Of a stretch of DNA of 64,000 nucleotides, positions 1 to 8,707 are shown piece after piece. The notes beneath the pieces were generated by a model. That model searched no databases. It was given only the letters and a program-made list of their open reading frames with translations, and had not been told where the DNA came from. The DNA comes from Piscinibacter sp. XHJ-5 (GTDB lineage Bacteria; Pseudomonadota; Gammaproteobacteria; Burkholderiales; Burkholderiaceae_C). The DNA is taken from NCBI RefSeq assembly GCF_029855045.1, contig NZ_CP123228.1:5332001-5396000 (forward strand), written 5' to 3'. The position numbers and the translations under genes were made by a program. How positions within the stretch are numbered: the stretch's first letter is position 1; every line of letters starts with the position of its first letter.

Positions 1-51
1 GCCGAGCCGCCCGAGGAAGTGCCGTGGGTCGATCCCACGCACCCGGCCTGA
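1..51 (+). CDS. C-terminal end of an unidentified gene (partial)
   Basis: The frame that starts at base 1 reads through 16 codons (ending PWVDPTHPA) to a TGA. It lies 10 bases before the dioxygenase start on the same strand, so the two may be co-transcribed. Only the tail is present and the family cannot be recognised. Confidence 0.45.
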   Translation, partial: AEPPEEVPWVDPTHPA

Positions 52-61
52 GGCTTGCGGC

Positions 62-871
62 ATGGCACGCCTGTCCGGGTCCGAGATCGAGCACTACCGC
101 CGCGAAGGCTGGCTCATCCCGCAGTTCACGCTGCCCGCGCAGCGCGTCGCGCAGATGGCCGAAGCGCTCGATCGGCTGATCCGCGACAACCCCGGCGTGC
201 GCCCCGAGAAGCTGGTGTCGGCCCACATCGAGGGCGACAACGGCGAGGGCGTGCGCGGCAGCCGCGAGTTCCTCGACCTGGCCATGGACCCGGAGATCGT
301 CGAGCTGGTGTCCGGCGTCATCGGCGACGACGTGATCCTGTGGGGCTGCCACGTGTTCTGCAAGCCGCCGCACGAAGGCTACGAGACACCCTGGCACCAG
401 GACGGCCACTACTGGCCCATCCGGCCACTCGCCAACTGCACCGTGTGGGTGGCGCTGGAGCCTTCGACGGCGGCCAACGGCTGCCTGCGCGTCATCCCCC
501 GATCGCATCGCGAGCGGGTGCTGCACGAGCACCTGCATGAAGACCGGGAAGACCTGACGCTCAACCAGCGCATGGCGGCCGGCAGCTTCGACGAGGCCGA
601 CGCGGTGGACCTCGAGTTGCAGCCGGGGCAGATGTCGCTGCACGACGTGTACATGATTCACGGTGCCAAGGCCAACACCTCCCGGCAGCGGCGCACCGGC
701 GTCGCGCTGCGCTACATGCCGTCGACCTCGGTCTTCGAGCGCCACCTGCGGCCGGCCGACGGACAGACCGGGGTACCCGTCAACTTCGCGCAGCGGCCGC
801 TGTGGCTGCTCAAGGGCGTCGACCGCAGCGGACGCAACGACTTCGACGTCGGGCATCGGCGCCTTCGTTGA
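62..871 (+). CDS. Phytanoyl-CoA dioxygenase (PhyH) family protein
   Basis: A 269-aa protein of the PhyH family, Fe(II)/2-oxoglutarate dioxygenases that hydroxylate small organic or acyl substrates. The HxD iron-binding pair is visible in [10 protein letters not shown] near residue 117, and a second His lies in [13 protein letters not shown] near residue 200, followed by an Arg-rich stretch ([11 protein letters not shown]) that suits 2-oxoglutarate binding. Length is normal for the family and there is no signal peptide, so it should be cytoplasmic. The ATG follows a short upstream frame by 10 bases. The substrate cannot be told from sequence. The nearby enoyl-CoA hydratase suggests acyl or side-chain catabolism, but that is inference. 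Confidence 0.88.
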   Translation: MARLSGSEIEHYRREGWLIPQFTLPAQRVAQMAEALDRLIRDNPGVRPEKLVSAHIEGDNGEGVRGSREFLDLAMDPEIVELVSGVIGDDVILWGCHVFCKPPHEGYETPWHQDGHYWPIRPLANCTVWVALEPSTAANGCLRVIPRSHRERVLHEHLHEDREDLTLNQRMAAGSFDEADAVDLELQPGQMSLHDVYMIHGAKANTSRQRRTGVALRYMPSTSVFERHLRPADGQTGVPVNFAQRPLWLLKGVDRSGRNDFDVGHRRLR

Positions 872-896
872 GTCCTTCTCTCTCCCGCTGGATGCT

Positions 897-935
897 CCCC
901 CTCTCGCGCCACGCGGGAGAGGGTCGGGGTGAGGG
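897..935. repeat. Intergenic palindromic element (CCCTCTC...GAGAGGG type)
   Basis: Imperfect inverted repeat with arms CCCTCTCGCG and GCGGGAGAGGG, followed by GTCGGGGTGAGG. It belongs to the same family as the two perfect copies at 33702 and 33808. It lies just after the dioxygenase stop and may act as a transcript-end hairpin. Confidence 0.6.
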
Positions 936-985
936 GAATTCGTCCGCCCCTCCCCCCGGCGCGAGAGGAAGCGCGGCGGCTCGCG

Positions 986-1189
986 TCAGCCGCGCCCATC
1001 CGATGTCATGCCGGTGTCGGCGCTGGCGCTGCCCGGGCCCTTGTCGGCCGGGCCGGGTTCCTCGCGCAGCAGGCCGCCCTCGCCGGACTTGCCCGTCCCG
1101 GACGGGTGCCGTTCGCGGGTGGGCAGCTCCTCCTGCTTGTCGTCGCGCTTCTTGGAGGTGTCGTCCGGCTGGTGGATGCGGGTGTTCAT
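986..1189 (-). CDS. Small hydrophilic protein of unknown function
   Basis: A 67-aa reading frame starting [14 protein letters not shown] and ending TGMTSDGRG. The ATG is preceded by AAGGATCC, a good ribosome-binding site 6 bases away, which decides the start. The product is rich in Lys, Glu, Gly and Pro with no hydrophobic stretch, so it is probably disordered and cytoplasmic. It resembles the short unstructured stress-type proteins often seen in Burkholderiales, but no family is recognised. It lies alone between the dioxygenase and the enoyl-CoA hydratase, on the opposite strand. Confidence 0.6.
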   Translation of the reverse strand: MNTRIHQPDDTSKKRDDKQEELPTRERHPSGTGKSGEGGLLREEPGPADKGPGSASADTGMTSDGRG

Positions 1190-1311
1190 GGCGGATCCTT
1201 TTCGGTGGCGCGCGGAAAGTTCCGCGGCACCCAGACGCAGCAAACCCCGTTCCTGTCGGCACCCCGGCCGGTGCATCATCGATGGCGCCCCCGGACTTCG
1301 CGAGGATCGCC

Positions 1312-2211
1312 ATGCCCGACTTCTCCACGCTGCGCATCGACAAGGACCCGGCGCACCCGCGCATCGCACGGCTCCTGCTGAACCGGCCCGAACGGCTGAA
1401 CGCGATCAACGACGACACGCCGCGCGAGATCCGCGCCGCGGTCGAATGGGCGCAGGCCGAGGACGAGGTCCACGTCATCGTCGTCGAAGGCGCGGGCAAG
1501 GGGTTCTGCGGCGGCTACGACCTCGCCCATTTCGGCTCGGGCCGCATCGACCATCCCTGCCAGCAGGAGCGCACGCCGTGGGACCCGATGGCCGACTACG
1601 CCGTCATGAAGCGCAACACCGAGGACTTCATGACCCTGTGGCGCAGCCCCAAGCCGACGATCGCCAAGGTGCACGGCCACGCGGTGGCCGGCGGCAGCGA
1701 CATCGCGCTGTGCTGCGACCTGCTGGTCATGGCGAACGACGCGCGCATCGGCTACATGCCCACGCGGGTGTGGGGCTGCCCGACGACCGCGATGTGGACC
1801 TATCGCCTCGGCCCGGCGCGCGCCAAGCAGCTGATGTTCACCGGAGACACCATCGACGGCCTCACGGCCGCGGCCTGGGGACTCGCCAACGAGGCGGTCC
1901 CGGCCGATCAGCTGGAGGCGGCGGCGATGCGCCTGGCCGGGCGCATCGCCGGCGTGCCGCGCAGCCACCTGGCGATGCACAAGATGGTCGTCAACCAGGT
2001 GATGCTCACGATGGGGCTCGAGCAGAGCCAGGCGATGGCCACGGTGTTCGACGGCATCACCCGCCACAACCCCGAGGGGCTCTGGTTCCGCCGCTACGCG
2101 CAGGCCGAGGGCTTCAAGGCCGCCGTGCAATGGCGCGACTCGGGCCGGCCGATTCCCGAAGGCGACGAGGCGCGGGAGCTGATCCGCAAGCTCGAAGGCA
2201 AGGAAAGCTGA
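1312..2211 (+). CDS. Enoyl-CoA hydratase/isomerase (crotonase) family protein
   Basis: A 299-aa crotonase-fold protein. It shows the N-terminal strand pattern [16 protein letters not shown], the first oxyanion-hole segment [10 protein letters not shown] near residue 62-72 and the second, [17 protein letters not shown], near residue 120-136. Family members hydrate or isomerise acyl-CoA esters in beta-oxidation or related routes. The C-terminal helices are longer than in a minimal crotonase (about 260 aa). The start at 1312 has GAGGA about 5 bases upstream. An in-frame ATG at 1282 would add 10 residues and is less likely. The exact substrate is unknown. Confidence 0.88.
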   Translation: MPDFSTLRIDKDPAHPRIARLLLNRPERLNAINDDTPREIRAAVEWAQAEDEVHVIVVEGAGKGFCGGYDLAHFGSGRIDHPCQQERTPWDPMADYAVMKRNTEDFMTLWRSPKPTIAKVHGHAVAGGSDIALCCDLLVMANDARIGYMPTRVWGCPTTAMWTYRLGPARAKQLMFTGDTIDGLTAAAWGLANEAVPADQLEAAAMRLAGRIAGVPRSHLAMHKMVVNQVMLTMGLEQSQAMATVFDGITRHNPEGLWFRRYAQAEGFKAAVQWRDSGRPIPEGDEARELIRKLEGKES

Positions 2212-2305
2212 ACGATCGCGTTGAACCCTGTCGATTTCCGGCATCCCGATTCGTCGTAGTGTCAGAGCCCCACGAGGCTCCAACCCGAATCGAAGGAGAG
2301 ACGAC

Positions 2306-2743
2306 ATGCGTGTGATGGTGATGGTGAAGGCGACCCGCGAGTCCGAAGCCGGCAAGATGCCGAGCACCGAACTGCTCGCGGCCATGGGCCGATTCAACGA
2401 GGAGCTGGTCAAGGCCGGCGTGATGCTCGCGGGCGAAGGCCTGCATCCCAGCGCCAAGGGCAAGCGGGTGCGCTTCTCCGGCAGCCAGCGGACCGTGATC
2501 GACGGGCCGTTCAGCGAGACGAAGGAACTCGTCGCGGGATTCTGGCTGTGGCAAGTCCGGTCGATGGACGAGGCGATCGAATGGGTCCGGCGCTGCCCGA
2601 ATCCGATGGAGGGCGAGTCCGAGATCGAGATCCGCCCGGTGTTCGAGGCCGAGGACTTCGGCGCCGAGTTCACCCCCGAGCTGAGGGCGCAGGAAGAGCG
2701 CCTGCGCGCCCAGACCGAAAGCGCGGCCAACAAGCCGCGCTGA
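2306..2743 (+). CDS. YCII-related (YciI/DGPF family) protein
   Basis: A 145-aa protein beginning MRVMVMVKATRESEAG, with the family signature DGPFSETKELVAGFWLW around residues 67-83. YCII-like proteins are small dimeric ferredoxin-fold proteins. Some are encoded next to ECF sigma factors, others take part in ring chemistry, and none is visible beside this one. A strong ribosome-binding site (AAGGAGAG) precedes the ATG. It converges with the receptor gene of the liv operon with only 15 bases between stop codons. Confidence 0.85.
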   Translation: MRVMVMVKATRESEAGKMPSTELLAAMGRFNEELVKAGVMLAGEGLHPSAKGKRVRFSGSQRTVIDGPFSETKELVAGFWLWQVRSMDEAIEWVRRCPNPMEGESEIEIRPVFEAEDFGAEFTPELRAQEERLRAQTESAANKPR

Positions 2744-2746
2744 CGC

Positions 2747-2760
2747 GAGCGCAGGCGCTC
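2747..2760. terminator. Hairpin between convergent genes
   Basis: Perfect inverted repeat GAGCGC-AG-GCGCTC exactly between the convergent stop codons of the YCII gene and the receptor gene. It has no T-tract, so it is only a candidate bidirectional terminator. Confidence 0.4.
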
Positions 2761-3925
2761 AGGGCTTGGCGTAGTCCGCCACCACCTTCCAGCGCCCGTC
2801 CTGGATCTGCGACATGCGCGACAGCTCGCTGCCCCAGTGCTTCTTCGGGCCGAAGGTGGCTTCCGGCCCGCCGAACATGTCGGTGGGAATCGTCATCGAC
2901 TCCATCGCCTTGATGAAGCTGTCGGTGGTGAGGTTGGGCCCGGCCTTCTGCGCCGCCTTGATGAAGTTGTCGAGGAAGGCATAGCCGTACACCGAGAACA
3001 CCGTCGGGTCCTCGTTGAAGCGGGTCTTGTACTTGTTGGCCCAGAAGCGGATCGGCTGCGAGGCCTCGTCGAGGTACGGGTGCTGCACCGTGTGCATGCC
3101 GTACAGGCCGTCCATCGCCTTGCCGCCCAGCTTGTGGATCAGGTCGGTGTACACGGCGCTGGAGCCCATGAAGGTCGGGTTGAAGCCGGTCTTGCGGCTC
3201 TCGGCAATGGTGCCGATGGTCTCGCGGATGATGGTGCCCAGCACCACCAGCTCGCAGTTCGCCGACTTCATGCGCGCGACCTGCGACGAGAAATCGGTCG
3301 CGCCGCGCTTGTACGAGGTCTTCTCCGCCAGCTCCATGTTCATCGCCTTCACGCCCGCTTCGGCGCCGCGCAGCACCTCGAGGCCGAAGTCGTCGTCCTG
3401 GTAGATGATGCAGACCTTCTTCGCGCTCTTCTCCTTGATGAGCCGCGGCAGCGACACCCGCATCTGGTCGTAGTAGCTGGAGCCGCCGGAGAACTTGAGG
3501 CGATGGAACGGCTCGTACATCTCGCGCGCCGCCGTCACCGGATAGAAGTTGATGACGTTCTTCTCGAACTGCACCGGCATCGCCGCGTTGTTCGTCGGCG
3601 TGCCGATGTGCGCGACCATCGCGAAGATCTTGTCCTGGTTGACCAGCTTCTGCGCGGCCAGCACGGCCTTCTTCGGGTCGTAGGCCGAGTCCTCGAACAG
3701 CAGCTTGAGCTTGCGGCCGTTGATGCCACCCTGCTCGTTGACCTCGTCCTGCCGAAGCAGCATGCCGTTGCGGATCTGCTTGCCGAAGCCGGCGATCGGC
3801 CCCGACAGGTCCTGGATGGAACCGATGACGATCTCGGACTTGGTCACGCCCTGGGTGGCCTGCGCCTGCGCGAAGCCGGCGGCCAGCGCCAGCAGGGCGG
3901 CAGGAAGAACAGTCTTCAGTCTCAT
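2759..3925 (-). CDS. Liv-type ABC transporter periplasmic receptor
   Basis: A 388-aa type-I periplasmic binding protein of the branched-chain amino acid (LivK) family. It has a signal peptide ending ...AAGFAQA, then VTKSEIVIGSIQDLSGPIAGFGKQ, the typical start of the mature receptor. The ATG is preceded by GGAGAC. It is the last gene of a leftward operon with two permeases, two ATPases and an acyl-CoA ligase, and is separated from the ligase by 11 bases. The partner ligase suggests that the ligand is a carboxylic acid (fatty, aromatic or terpenoid) rather than leucine. That is inference from context only. Confidence 0.9.
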   Translation of the reverse strand: MRLKTVLPAALLALAAGFAQAQATQGVTKSEIVIGSIQDLSGPIAGFGKQIRNGMLLRQDEVNEQGGINGRKLKLLFEDSAYDPKKAVLAAQKLVNQDKIFAMVAHIGTPTNNAAMPVQFEKNVINFYPVTAAREMYEPFHRLKFSGGSSYYDQMRVSLPRLIKEKSAKKVCIIYQDDDFGLEVLRGAEAGVKAMNMELAEKTSYKRGATDFSSQVARMKSANCELVVLGTIIRETIGTIAESRKTGFNPTFMGSSAVYTDLIHKLGGKAMDGLYGMHTVQHPYLDEASQPIRFWANKYKTRFNEDPTVFSVYGYAFLDNFIKAAQKAGPNLTTDSFIKAMESMTIPTDMFGGPEATFGPKKHWGSELSRMSQIQDGRWKVVADYAKP

Positions 3926-3936
3926 GGTCTGTCTCC

Positions 3937-5793
3937 TTAGGTGTACATCGCTTCGATGCGATCCGCGTATTTCCTCTCGACGAGCTTGCGCTTGAGCTTC
4001 ATCGTCGGCGTGAGCTCCTCGTCCTCGGCCGTGAGCTGCGTCTCGAGCAGGAAGAACTTCTTGATCTGCTCGACGCGCGCGAACTTCCTGTTCACGCGGT
4101 CGATCTCGCCCCAGATGAGCTCCTGGATCTCCCGTGCACGCGTGAGGCTCGCGTAGTTGGAGAACGGGATGTCGTGCTCCTGCGCGTACTTCTCGACGTT
4201 CTCCTGGTCCACCATGACGATCGCCGTGAGGTAGGCGCGCCGATCGCCGATGACCACCGCGTCGGTGATGTACGGCGAGAACTTCAGGTCGTTCTCGAGC
4301 TCGCTCGGCGTGACGTTCTTGCCGCCGGCCGTAATGATGATGTCCTTCATCCGGTCGGTGATCTTGAAGTAGCCGTCGTTGTCGACCAGGCCCACGTCGC
4401 CGGTGTGCAGCCAGCCTTCGGGCGTGATGGTCTCGGCGGTCTTCTGGGGAAGGTTCAGGTAGCCCATGAAGACGTTGGTGCCGCGCACCAGGATCTCGCC
4501 GGTGGCCGGATCGATCCTCACGTCGTTGTGCGGCGCCGCGATGCCGATCATGCCGGGCTTGATCCGCGCGGGGGGCGTGAAGGTCGACGCGCCGCAGGTC
4601 TCGGTCATGCCCCACACCTCGAGCATGGGCACGCCGAGGGCGAGGTACCACTTGACGAGATCGGGCGAGATGGGCGCGGCGCCCGTCAGCAGGAAGCGCG
4701 CGCGGTGGATGCCGATCAGCTTGCGCACGTTGTCCAGCGCCAGGAAGCGCGCGAGCCGGAACTGCAGCTTCAGCAGCGGTCCCACCGGCTGGCCGGCCAG
4801 GGTGAGCTCGGCGATGCGGGTGCCGACGCCGATGGCCCACCGGTACACCGCCTGCTGCAGCCGGCTCGCGTCGCGCAGCGCGATGGTCACCGCCGAATAG
4901 AACTTCTCCCACACGCGCGGTACCGCGGTGAAGACGGTGGGCGCGATCTCGCGAACGTTTTCGGGCACCGTCTCGGGGTTCTCCACGAAGTTCAGCTTGG
5001 AGCCGGTGTAGACGGCGAAGTACTCGCCGCCGATGCGTTCGGCGATGTGGCACAGCGGCAGGAAGCACATGCGCTCGTCGTGCTCGTCCTGCGACACGAT
5101 CGCGTTGTAGCCGCGCACGGTATGCACGATGCCGCGGTGGCTGTGCATCGCGCCCTTGGGCTTGCCGGTGGTGCCGGAGGTATAGACCAGGATGGCCAGG
5201 TCGTCGGGACGGCAGGCCTGTACGCGCGCTTGGAGCTCGCCGGCATGCCGGGCCTGATGCTCGCGGCCCAGCTGGCGCAGCGCCTCCAGGCTCATCACCT
5301 GCGGATCGCGCAGCTCGCGCAGGCCTTCCATGTCGAAGACGACGATCCTGCGCAGCAACGGCAGACCGTCTCGCACCTCCAGCGCCTTGTCGAGCTGCTC
5401 CTCGTCCTCGACGAACAGCACCGTCGTGCGCGAGTCCTCGCACAGGTAGTGCACCTGTGTCGCGGCGTCGGTGGGATAGATGCCGTTGGACACGCCGCCG
5501 CAGCTCAGCACCGCCAGGTCGGCGAGCACCCATTCCACGACGGTGTTCGCGAGCACCGATGCGCAGTCGTGCGGCTGGAAGCCCAGCGCCATCAGGCCGT
5601 GGGCGAGCTCGCGCACGGCGTCGCCGGTCTGCTTCCAGGTCCAGCTGCGCCACAGGCCCAGGTCCTTCTGGCGCATCAGCACGGTGTCGCTGCGCCTGGC
5701 AACGCCGTTCCAGAACATCTCGGGGACGGTCTCGCCTTCGAGGGCGATGTCGCCGGGCTTGCCGACGTGCTTCAGGTCCCACAAGTTGCTCAT
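3937..5793 (-). CDS. AMP-dependent long-chain acyl-CoA synthetase/ligase
   Basis: A 618-aa member of the adenylate-forming (FadD/ACSL) family, which activates a carboxylic acid to its acyl-CoA through an acyl-AMP. The phosphate-binding motif YTSGTTGKPKG is at residues 204-214, and the hinge/A8 region GDVGLVDNDGYFKITDRMKDII is intact. Length agrees with FadD15-like enzymes. The start MSNLWDLKH is preceded by GAGGGG; 29 more in-frame codons upstream lack a good start. It lies inside the liv-type operon, which suggests uptake and CoA activation of the same substrate. Confidence 0.9.
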   Translation of the reverse strand: MSNLWDLKHVGKPGDIALEGETVPEMFWNGVARRSDTVLMRQKDLGLWRSWTWKQTGDAVRELAHGLMALGFQPHDCASVLANTVVEWVLADLAVLSCGGVSNGIYPTDAATQVHYLCEDSRTTVLFVEDEEQLDKALEVRDGLPLLRRIVVFDMEGLRELRDPQVMSLEALRQLGREHQARHAGELQARVQACRPDDLAILVYTSGTTGKPKGAMHSHRGIVHTVRGYNAIVSQDEHDERMCFLPLCHIAERIGGEYFAVYTGSKLNFVENPETVPENVREIAPTVFTAVPRVWEKFYSAVTIALRDASRLQQAVYRWAIGVGTRIAELTLAGQPVGPLLKLQFRLARFLALDNVRKLIGIHRARFLLTGAAPISPDLVKWYLALGVPMLEVWGMTETCGASTFTPPARIKPGMIGIAAPHNDVRIDPATGEILVRGTNVFMGYLNLPQKTAETITPEGWLHTGDVGLVDNDGYFKITDRMKDIIITAGGKNVTPSELENDLKFSPYITDAVVIGDRRAYLTAIVMVDQENVEKYAQEHDIPFSNYASLTRAREIQELIWGEIDRVNRKFARVEQIKKFFLLETQLTAEDEELTPTMKLKRKLVERKYADRIEAMYT

Positions 5794-5904
5794 GACAGCC
5801 CCTCGTCTGCGGCGTGCCGCAGCCGTTCCTCCCGGGGGACGGAGCCCCGCTGCGGGCGGCCGCGCGCACGGGCTCTGCAAATCGGACTGCGCAGTCTCAT
5901 GCCG

Positions 5905-6675
5905 TCACCTCCACGTCTTCTTCTTCTTCCACCGCCGCTCGCCGCGCACGCCCGCATCCTTGATGCCGAGGTAGAACTCCTTGATGTCGTCCTTCTCGCG
6001 CAGCTTGTCGCAGCTGTCTTCCATGACGATGCGGCCGGTCTCCAGGACGTAGCCGTAGTCGGCGGCGTTGAGCGCCATGTTGGCGTTCTGCTCGACGAGC
6101 AGGATGGTCGTGCCGCGCTCGCGGTTGATGCGCACGACGATCTCGAAGATCTCCTTGGTGAGCTTGGGGCTGAGGCCGAGGCTGGGCTCGTCGAGCAGCA
6201 TCAGCTCCGGCGCGGCCATCAGCGCGCGCGAGATCGCGAGCATCTGCTGCTGGCCGCCCGACAGGAGCCCGGCGTCCTGCGACGCTCGCTCCTTGAGGAT
6301 CGGGAAATAGGCGAACACCGTCTCCATGTCGCGTGCGACGCCGTCGCGGTCGCGGCGCGTGTAGGCGCCCATCAGCAGGTTGTCGCGCACCGTCAGCAGC
6401 GGGAACACCTCGCGGCCTTCCGGCACATGGCCCAGCCCCTGCTGCACGATGTGCGCAGGGTCCTTGGCGGTGATGTCTTGGCCCTTGAACGAGATGCTGC
6501 CCTTGCGCGGATCGATGATCCCGGAGATGGTCTTCAGGATGGTCGTCTTGCCGGCGCCGTTGGAGCCCAGCACGGTCGCGATCTCGCCCTGGCGCACCTT
6601 GAGACTGACGCCGCGGATGGCGCGGATGGGGCCGTAGGCGCTCTCGACGTTCATGAGGGTGAGCATGTCGGTCAC
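5905..6675 (-). CDS. livF: Branched-chain amino acid-type ABC transporter ATPase LivF
   Basis: A 256-aa ABC ATPase. Walker A is GSNGAGKT (residues 37-44), the signature is LSGGQQQ, and Walker B is LMLLDEP. The LivF-type ending EFYLG is followed by an extra basic tail (RRWKKKKTWR). It pairs with LivG encoded 10 bases upstream in the operon and would energise the LivH/LivM permease. A 111-base gap, GC-rich and without an evident gene, separates it from the acyl-CoA ligase. Confidence 0.92.
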   Translation of the reverse strand: MTDMLTLMNVESAYGPIRAIRGVSLKVRQGEIATVLGSNGAGKTTILKTISGIIDPRKGSISFKGQDITAKDPAHIVQQGLGHVPEGREVFPLLTVRDNLLMGAYTRRDRDGVARDMETVFAYFPILKERASQDAGLLSGGQQQMLAISRALMAAPELMLLDEPSLGLSPKLTKEIFEIVVRINRERGTTILLVEQNANMALNAADYGYVLETGRIVMEDSCDKLREKDDIKEFYLGIKDAGVRGERRWKKKKTWR

Positions 6676-6685
6676 GTGAGCCTCC

Positions 6686-7483
6686 TCATGCCGCCCTGCG
6701 CAGATTGGACACGTCGTCCACCGACCCCAGGTACGCCTCGATCACCCCCGGATGCGACTGCACCTCGGCCGGCGTGCCGAGCGCCAGCATCTCGCCCTGG
6801 TTCATCGCCAGCACACGGTCAGACACCTTGGACACCAGGCTCATGTCGTGCTCGACCATGAGCACCGTGACGCCCAGCTCCTGCTGGATGTCGCGGATCC
6901 AGAAGACCATGTCGTCGGTCTCCTCGGTGTTCAGGCCCGACGACGGCTCGTCCAGCAGCAGCAGCTTGGGTTGCGTGCACAGCGCGCGCGCCAGCTCGAC
7001 CACCTTGCGCACGCCGTACGGCAGGCCGGCGACCATGGACTCGCGGTGATGCTGCAGATCGAGCAGGTCGATCACCTGCTCCACTTTCTCGCGCGCCGCG
7101 ATCTCCGCGCGCCGGGTCCGGGGAGTGAAGAAGACGTCGCTCCAGAAGCCCGTCTTGCGGTGCGTGTGGCGTCCGATCAGCAGGTTCTGCAAGACGGTGG
7201 CGTGCTCGAACAGCTCGATGTTCTGGAAGGTCCGCGCGATGCCGAGCCTGGCCACCTCGTGGGGCGCCACCTGCGACAGCTTGCGGCCTTCGAACTCGAT
7301 GTCGCCGGCGGTCGGCACGTAGATCCGGCTGATGAGGTTGAACACCGTCGTCTTGCCGGCGCCGTTGGGGCCGATCAGCGTGAAGACCTCGCCACGGCGC
7401 ACGTCGAAGCTGACGTTGTTGACCGCCAGCACGCCGCCGAAGCGCACGCTGAGATTCGTGGCGCAGAGGAGGATGTCGGTCAC
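6686..7483 (-). CDS. livG: Branched-chain amino acid-type ABC transporter ATPase LivG
   Basis: A 265-aa ABC ATPase with Walker A GPNGAGKT (residues 38-45), the LivG-type motif GIARTFQNIELFEHATVLQNLL and Walker B LLLLDEP. The signature segment reads LPYGVRKVVELARAL instead of the usual LSYGxQR. The GTG start overlaps the livM stop (GTGA), which fixes the start and implies translational coupling. A frame open far upstream here is only the shadow of livM. Confidence 0.92.
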   Translation of the reverse strand: MTDILLCATNLSVRFGGVLAVNNVSFDVRRGEVFTLIGPNGAGKTTVFNLISRIYVPTAGDIEFEGRKLSQVAPHEVARLGIARTFQNIELFEHATVLQNLLIGRHTHRKTGFWSDVFFTPRTRRAEIAAREKVEQVIDLLDLQHHRESMVAGLPYGVRKVVELARALCTQPKLLLLDEPSSGLNTEETDDMVFWIRDIQQELGVTVLMVEHDMSLVSKVSDRVLAMNQGEMLALGTPAEVQSHPGVIEAYLGSVDDVSNLRRAA

Positions 7484-8556
7484 CGCAAGCGCTCCGATTT
7501 CTGGAAGCTCTTCTGCCGCTTGAACAGTCCGCGCCGGTAGAACGGGAACAGCTGCAGATAGGTGCGCACCTTGAGCCAGCGGCCATACAGCCCCAACGGC
7601 TCGAACATCACGAAGGCGATCAGGACCAACCCGTACACGGCACCCTGGAGTCCCGGCGCCTGGCCGATCGCCGACGGCAGCCAGTCCTTGGCCAGCGCGA
7701 TGACCTGCGGCATGCTGATCAGGAAGATCGCGCCGAGGAAGGCGCCGTGCACCGAGCCCAGTCCGCCGATCACCACCATCAGCAGCAGGTCGATCGACTG
7801 CAGGATGTTGAACTGCTCCGGCGAGATGAAGTGCAGGTTGTGCGCATACAGCGCGCCGCCCACGCCGGCCAGCGCGGCCGAGATGGCGAACGACATCGTC
7901 TTGTAGCGCGCGAGGTGAATGCCCATGCTCTGCGCCGACACCTCGGAATCGCGGATGGCGACGAACGCGCGGCCGGTGGGCGAGCGCAGCAGGTTCAGGA
8001 TGGCCAGCGTGGCGGCGATGGCCAGCAGCAGGCAGAGGAAGTAGAACTGCGGGCCGCTGTCGAGCGTCCAGCCGAACATCTCCGGCGACTTGACGTGCTT
8101 GCCCGCATTGCCGCCGGTCACGCTTTCCCAGCGCGCGAAGACCTCTTCGACGATGAAGCCGAACGACAGCGTCGCGATGCCGAGGTACACCCCTTTCACG
8201 CGCAGCGCCGGCAAGCCGACGACCACGCCGACGGCAGCCGACAGCGCGCCGGCGGCGGCGATCGACAGAGGGAACGGCACGCCGGCGCCGGTGAGCACCG
8301 CTTCGGTGTAGGCGCCGACGCCGAGGAAGGCCGCGTGGCCGATGGAGAATTGGCCGGTGAAGCCTGCCAGCAGCATGAGGCCCAGGCCGACGATGCCGTA
8401 GATGAGGATCAGCGTCAGCTGCGCGAGCCAGTATTCGCTGATCCCCCACGGGGCGAGGAGCATCGCGACCAGCAGGCCCGAGTACCAGAAGACCTGGCCG
8501 CCGTGCTTGGCCAGGCGGATGTCCTGGTTGTAGTCGGTCTTGAAGATGAAGCGCAT
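7480..8556 (-). CDS. livM: Branched-chain amino acid-type ABC transporter permease LivM
   Basis: A 358-aa inner-membrane permease of the LivM family with about eight to ten hydrophobic segments and the typical motifs LMLLAGFTGQFSIGHAAFLG and VVIGGLGSVHGAFLGA. The start MRFIFKTD is chosen because the sequence upstream is an intergenic repeat that only happens to be open. It forms the translocation channel with LivH. Confidence 0.92.
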   Translation of the reverse strand: MRFIFKTDYNQDIRLAKHGGQVFWYSGLLVAMLLAPWGISEYWLAQLTLILIYGIVGLGLMLLAGFTGQFSIGHAAFLGVGAYTEAVLTGAGVPFPLSIAAAGALSAAVGVVVGLPALRVKGVYLGIATLSFGFIVEEVFARWESVTGGNAGKHVKSPEMFGWTLDSGPQFYFLCLLLAIAATLAILNLLRSPTGRAFVAIRDSEVSAQSMGIHLARYKTMSFAISAALAGVGGALYAHNLHFISPEQFNILQSIDLLLMVVIGGLGSVHGAFLGAIFLISMPQVIALAKDWLPSAIGQAPGLQGAVYGLVLIAFVMFEPLGLYGRWLKVRTYLQLFPFYRRGLFKRQKSFQKSERLR

Positions 8557-8581
8557 GGGGCTCCCGGGCGTCAGCCACCTG

Positions 8582-8699
8582 CCGTTCGGGCCGAGCTTGT
8601 CGAGGCCCCGCGTGCCAACGTGGGCGCGCGCTTCGACAATCTCGGCGTGAACGGTTGGATCGGTGCGATCCGGCACTTCGACAAGCTCAGTGCGAACGG
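8582..8699. repeat. 'FALSLSK'-type intergenic repeat cluster
   Basis: Three related units lie between livH and livM. One reads CCGTTCGGGCCGAGCTTGTC (from 8582), and two are in the opposite orientation, CTTCGACAATCTCGGCGTGA (from 8631) and CTTCGACAAGCTCAGTGCGA (from 8676), each continuing to ACGG. A perfect palindrome GGATCG-GTG-CGATCC (8657-8671) sits between the last two. The unit matches the well-known proteobacterial intergenic repeat whose translation reads FALSLSK. It could form a stem that tunes livM expression relative to livH. Confidence 0.75.
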
Positions 8700-8707
8700 G
8701 GTGGCGC

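Noticed and set aside
2759..5869. A single 1036-codon open frame covering the receptor and the acyl-CoA ligase region.
   Set aside because: The ligase is encoded in another frame over the same bases with full family motifs; the upstream part of the long frame is a GC-rich shadow, so there is no fusion protein.
8571..8707. N-terminal extension of livM and downstream frames reading FALSLSK.
   Set aside because: They are translations of an intergenic repeat, not protein sequence.
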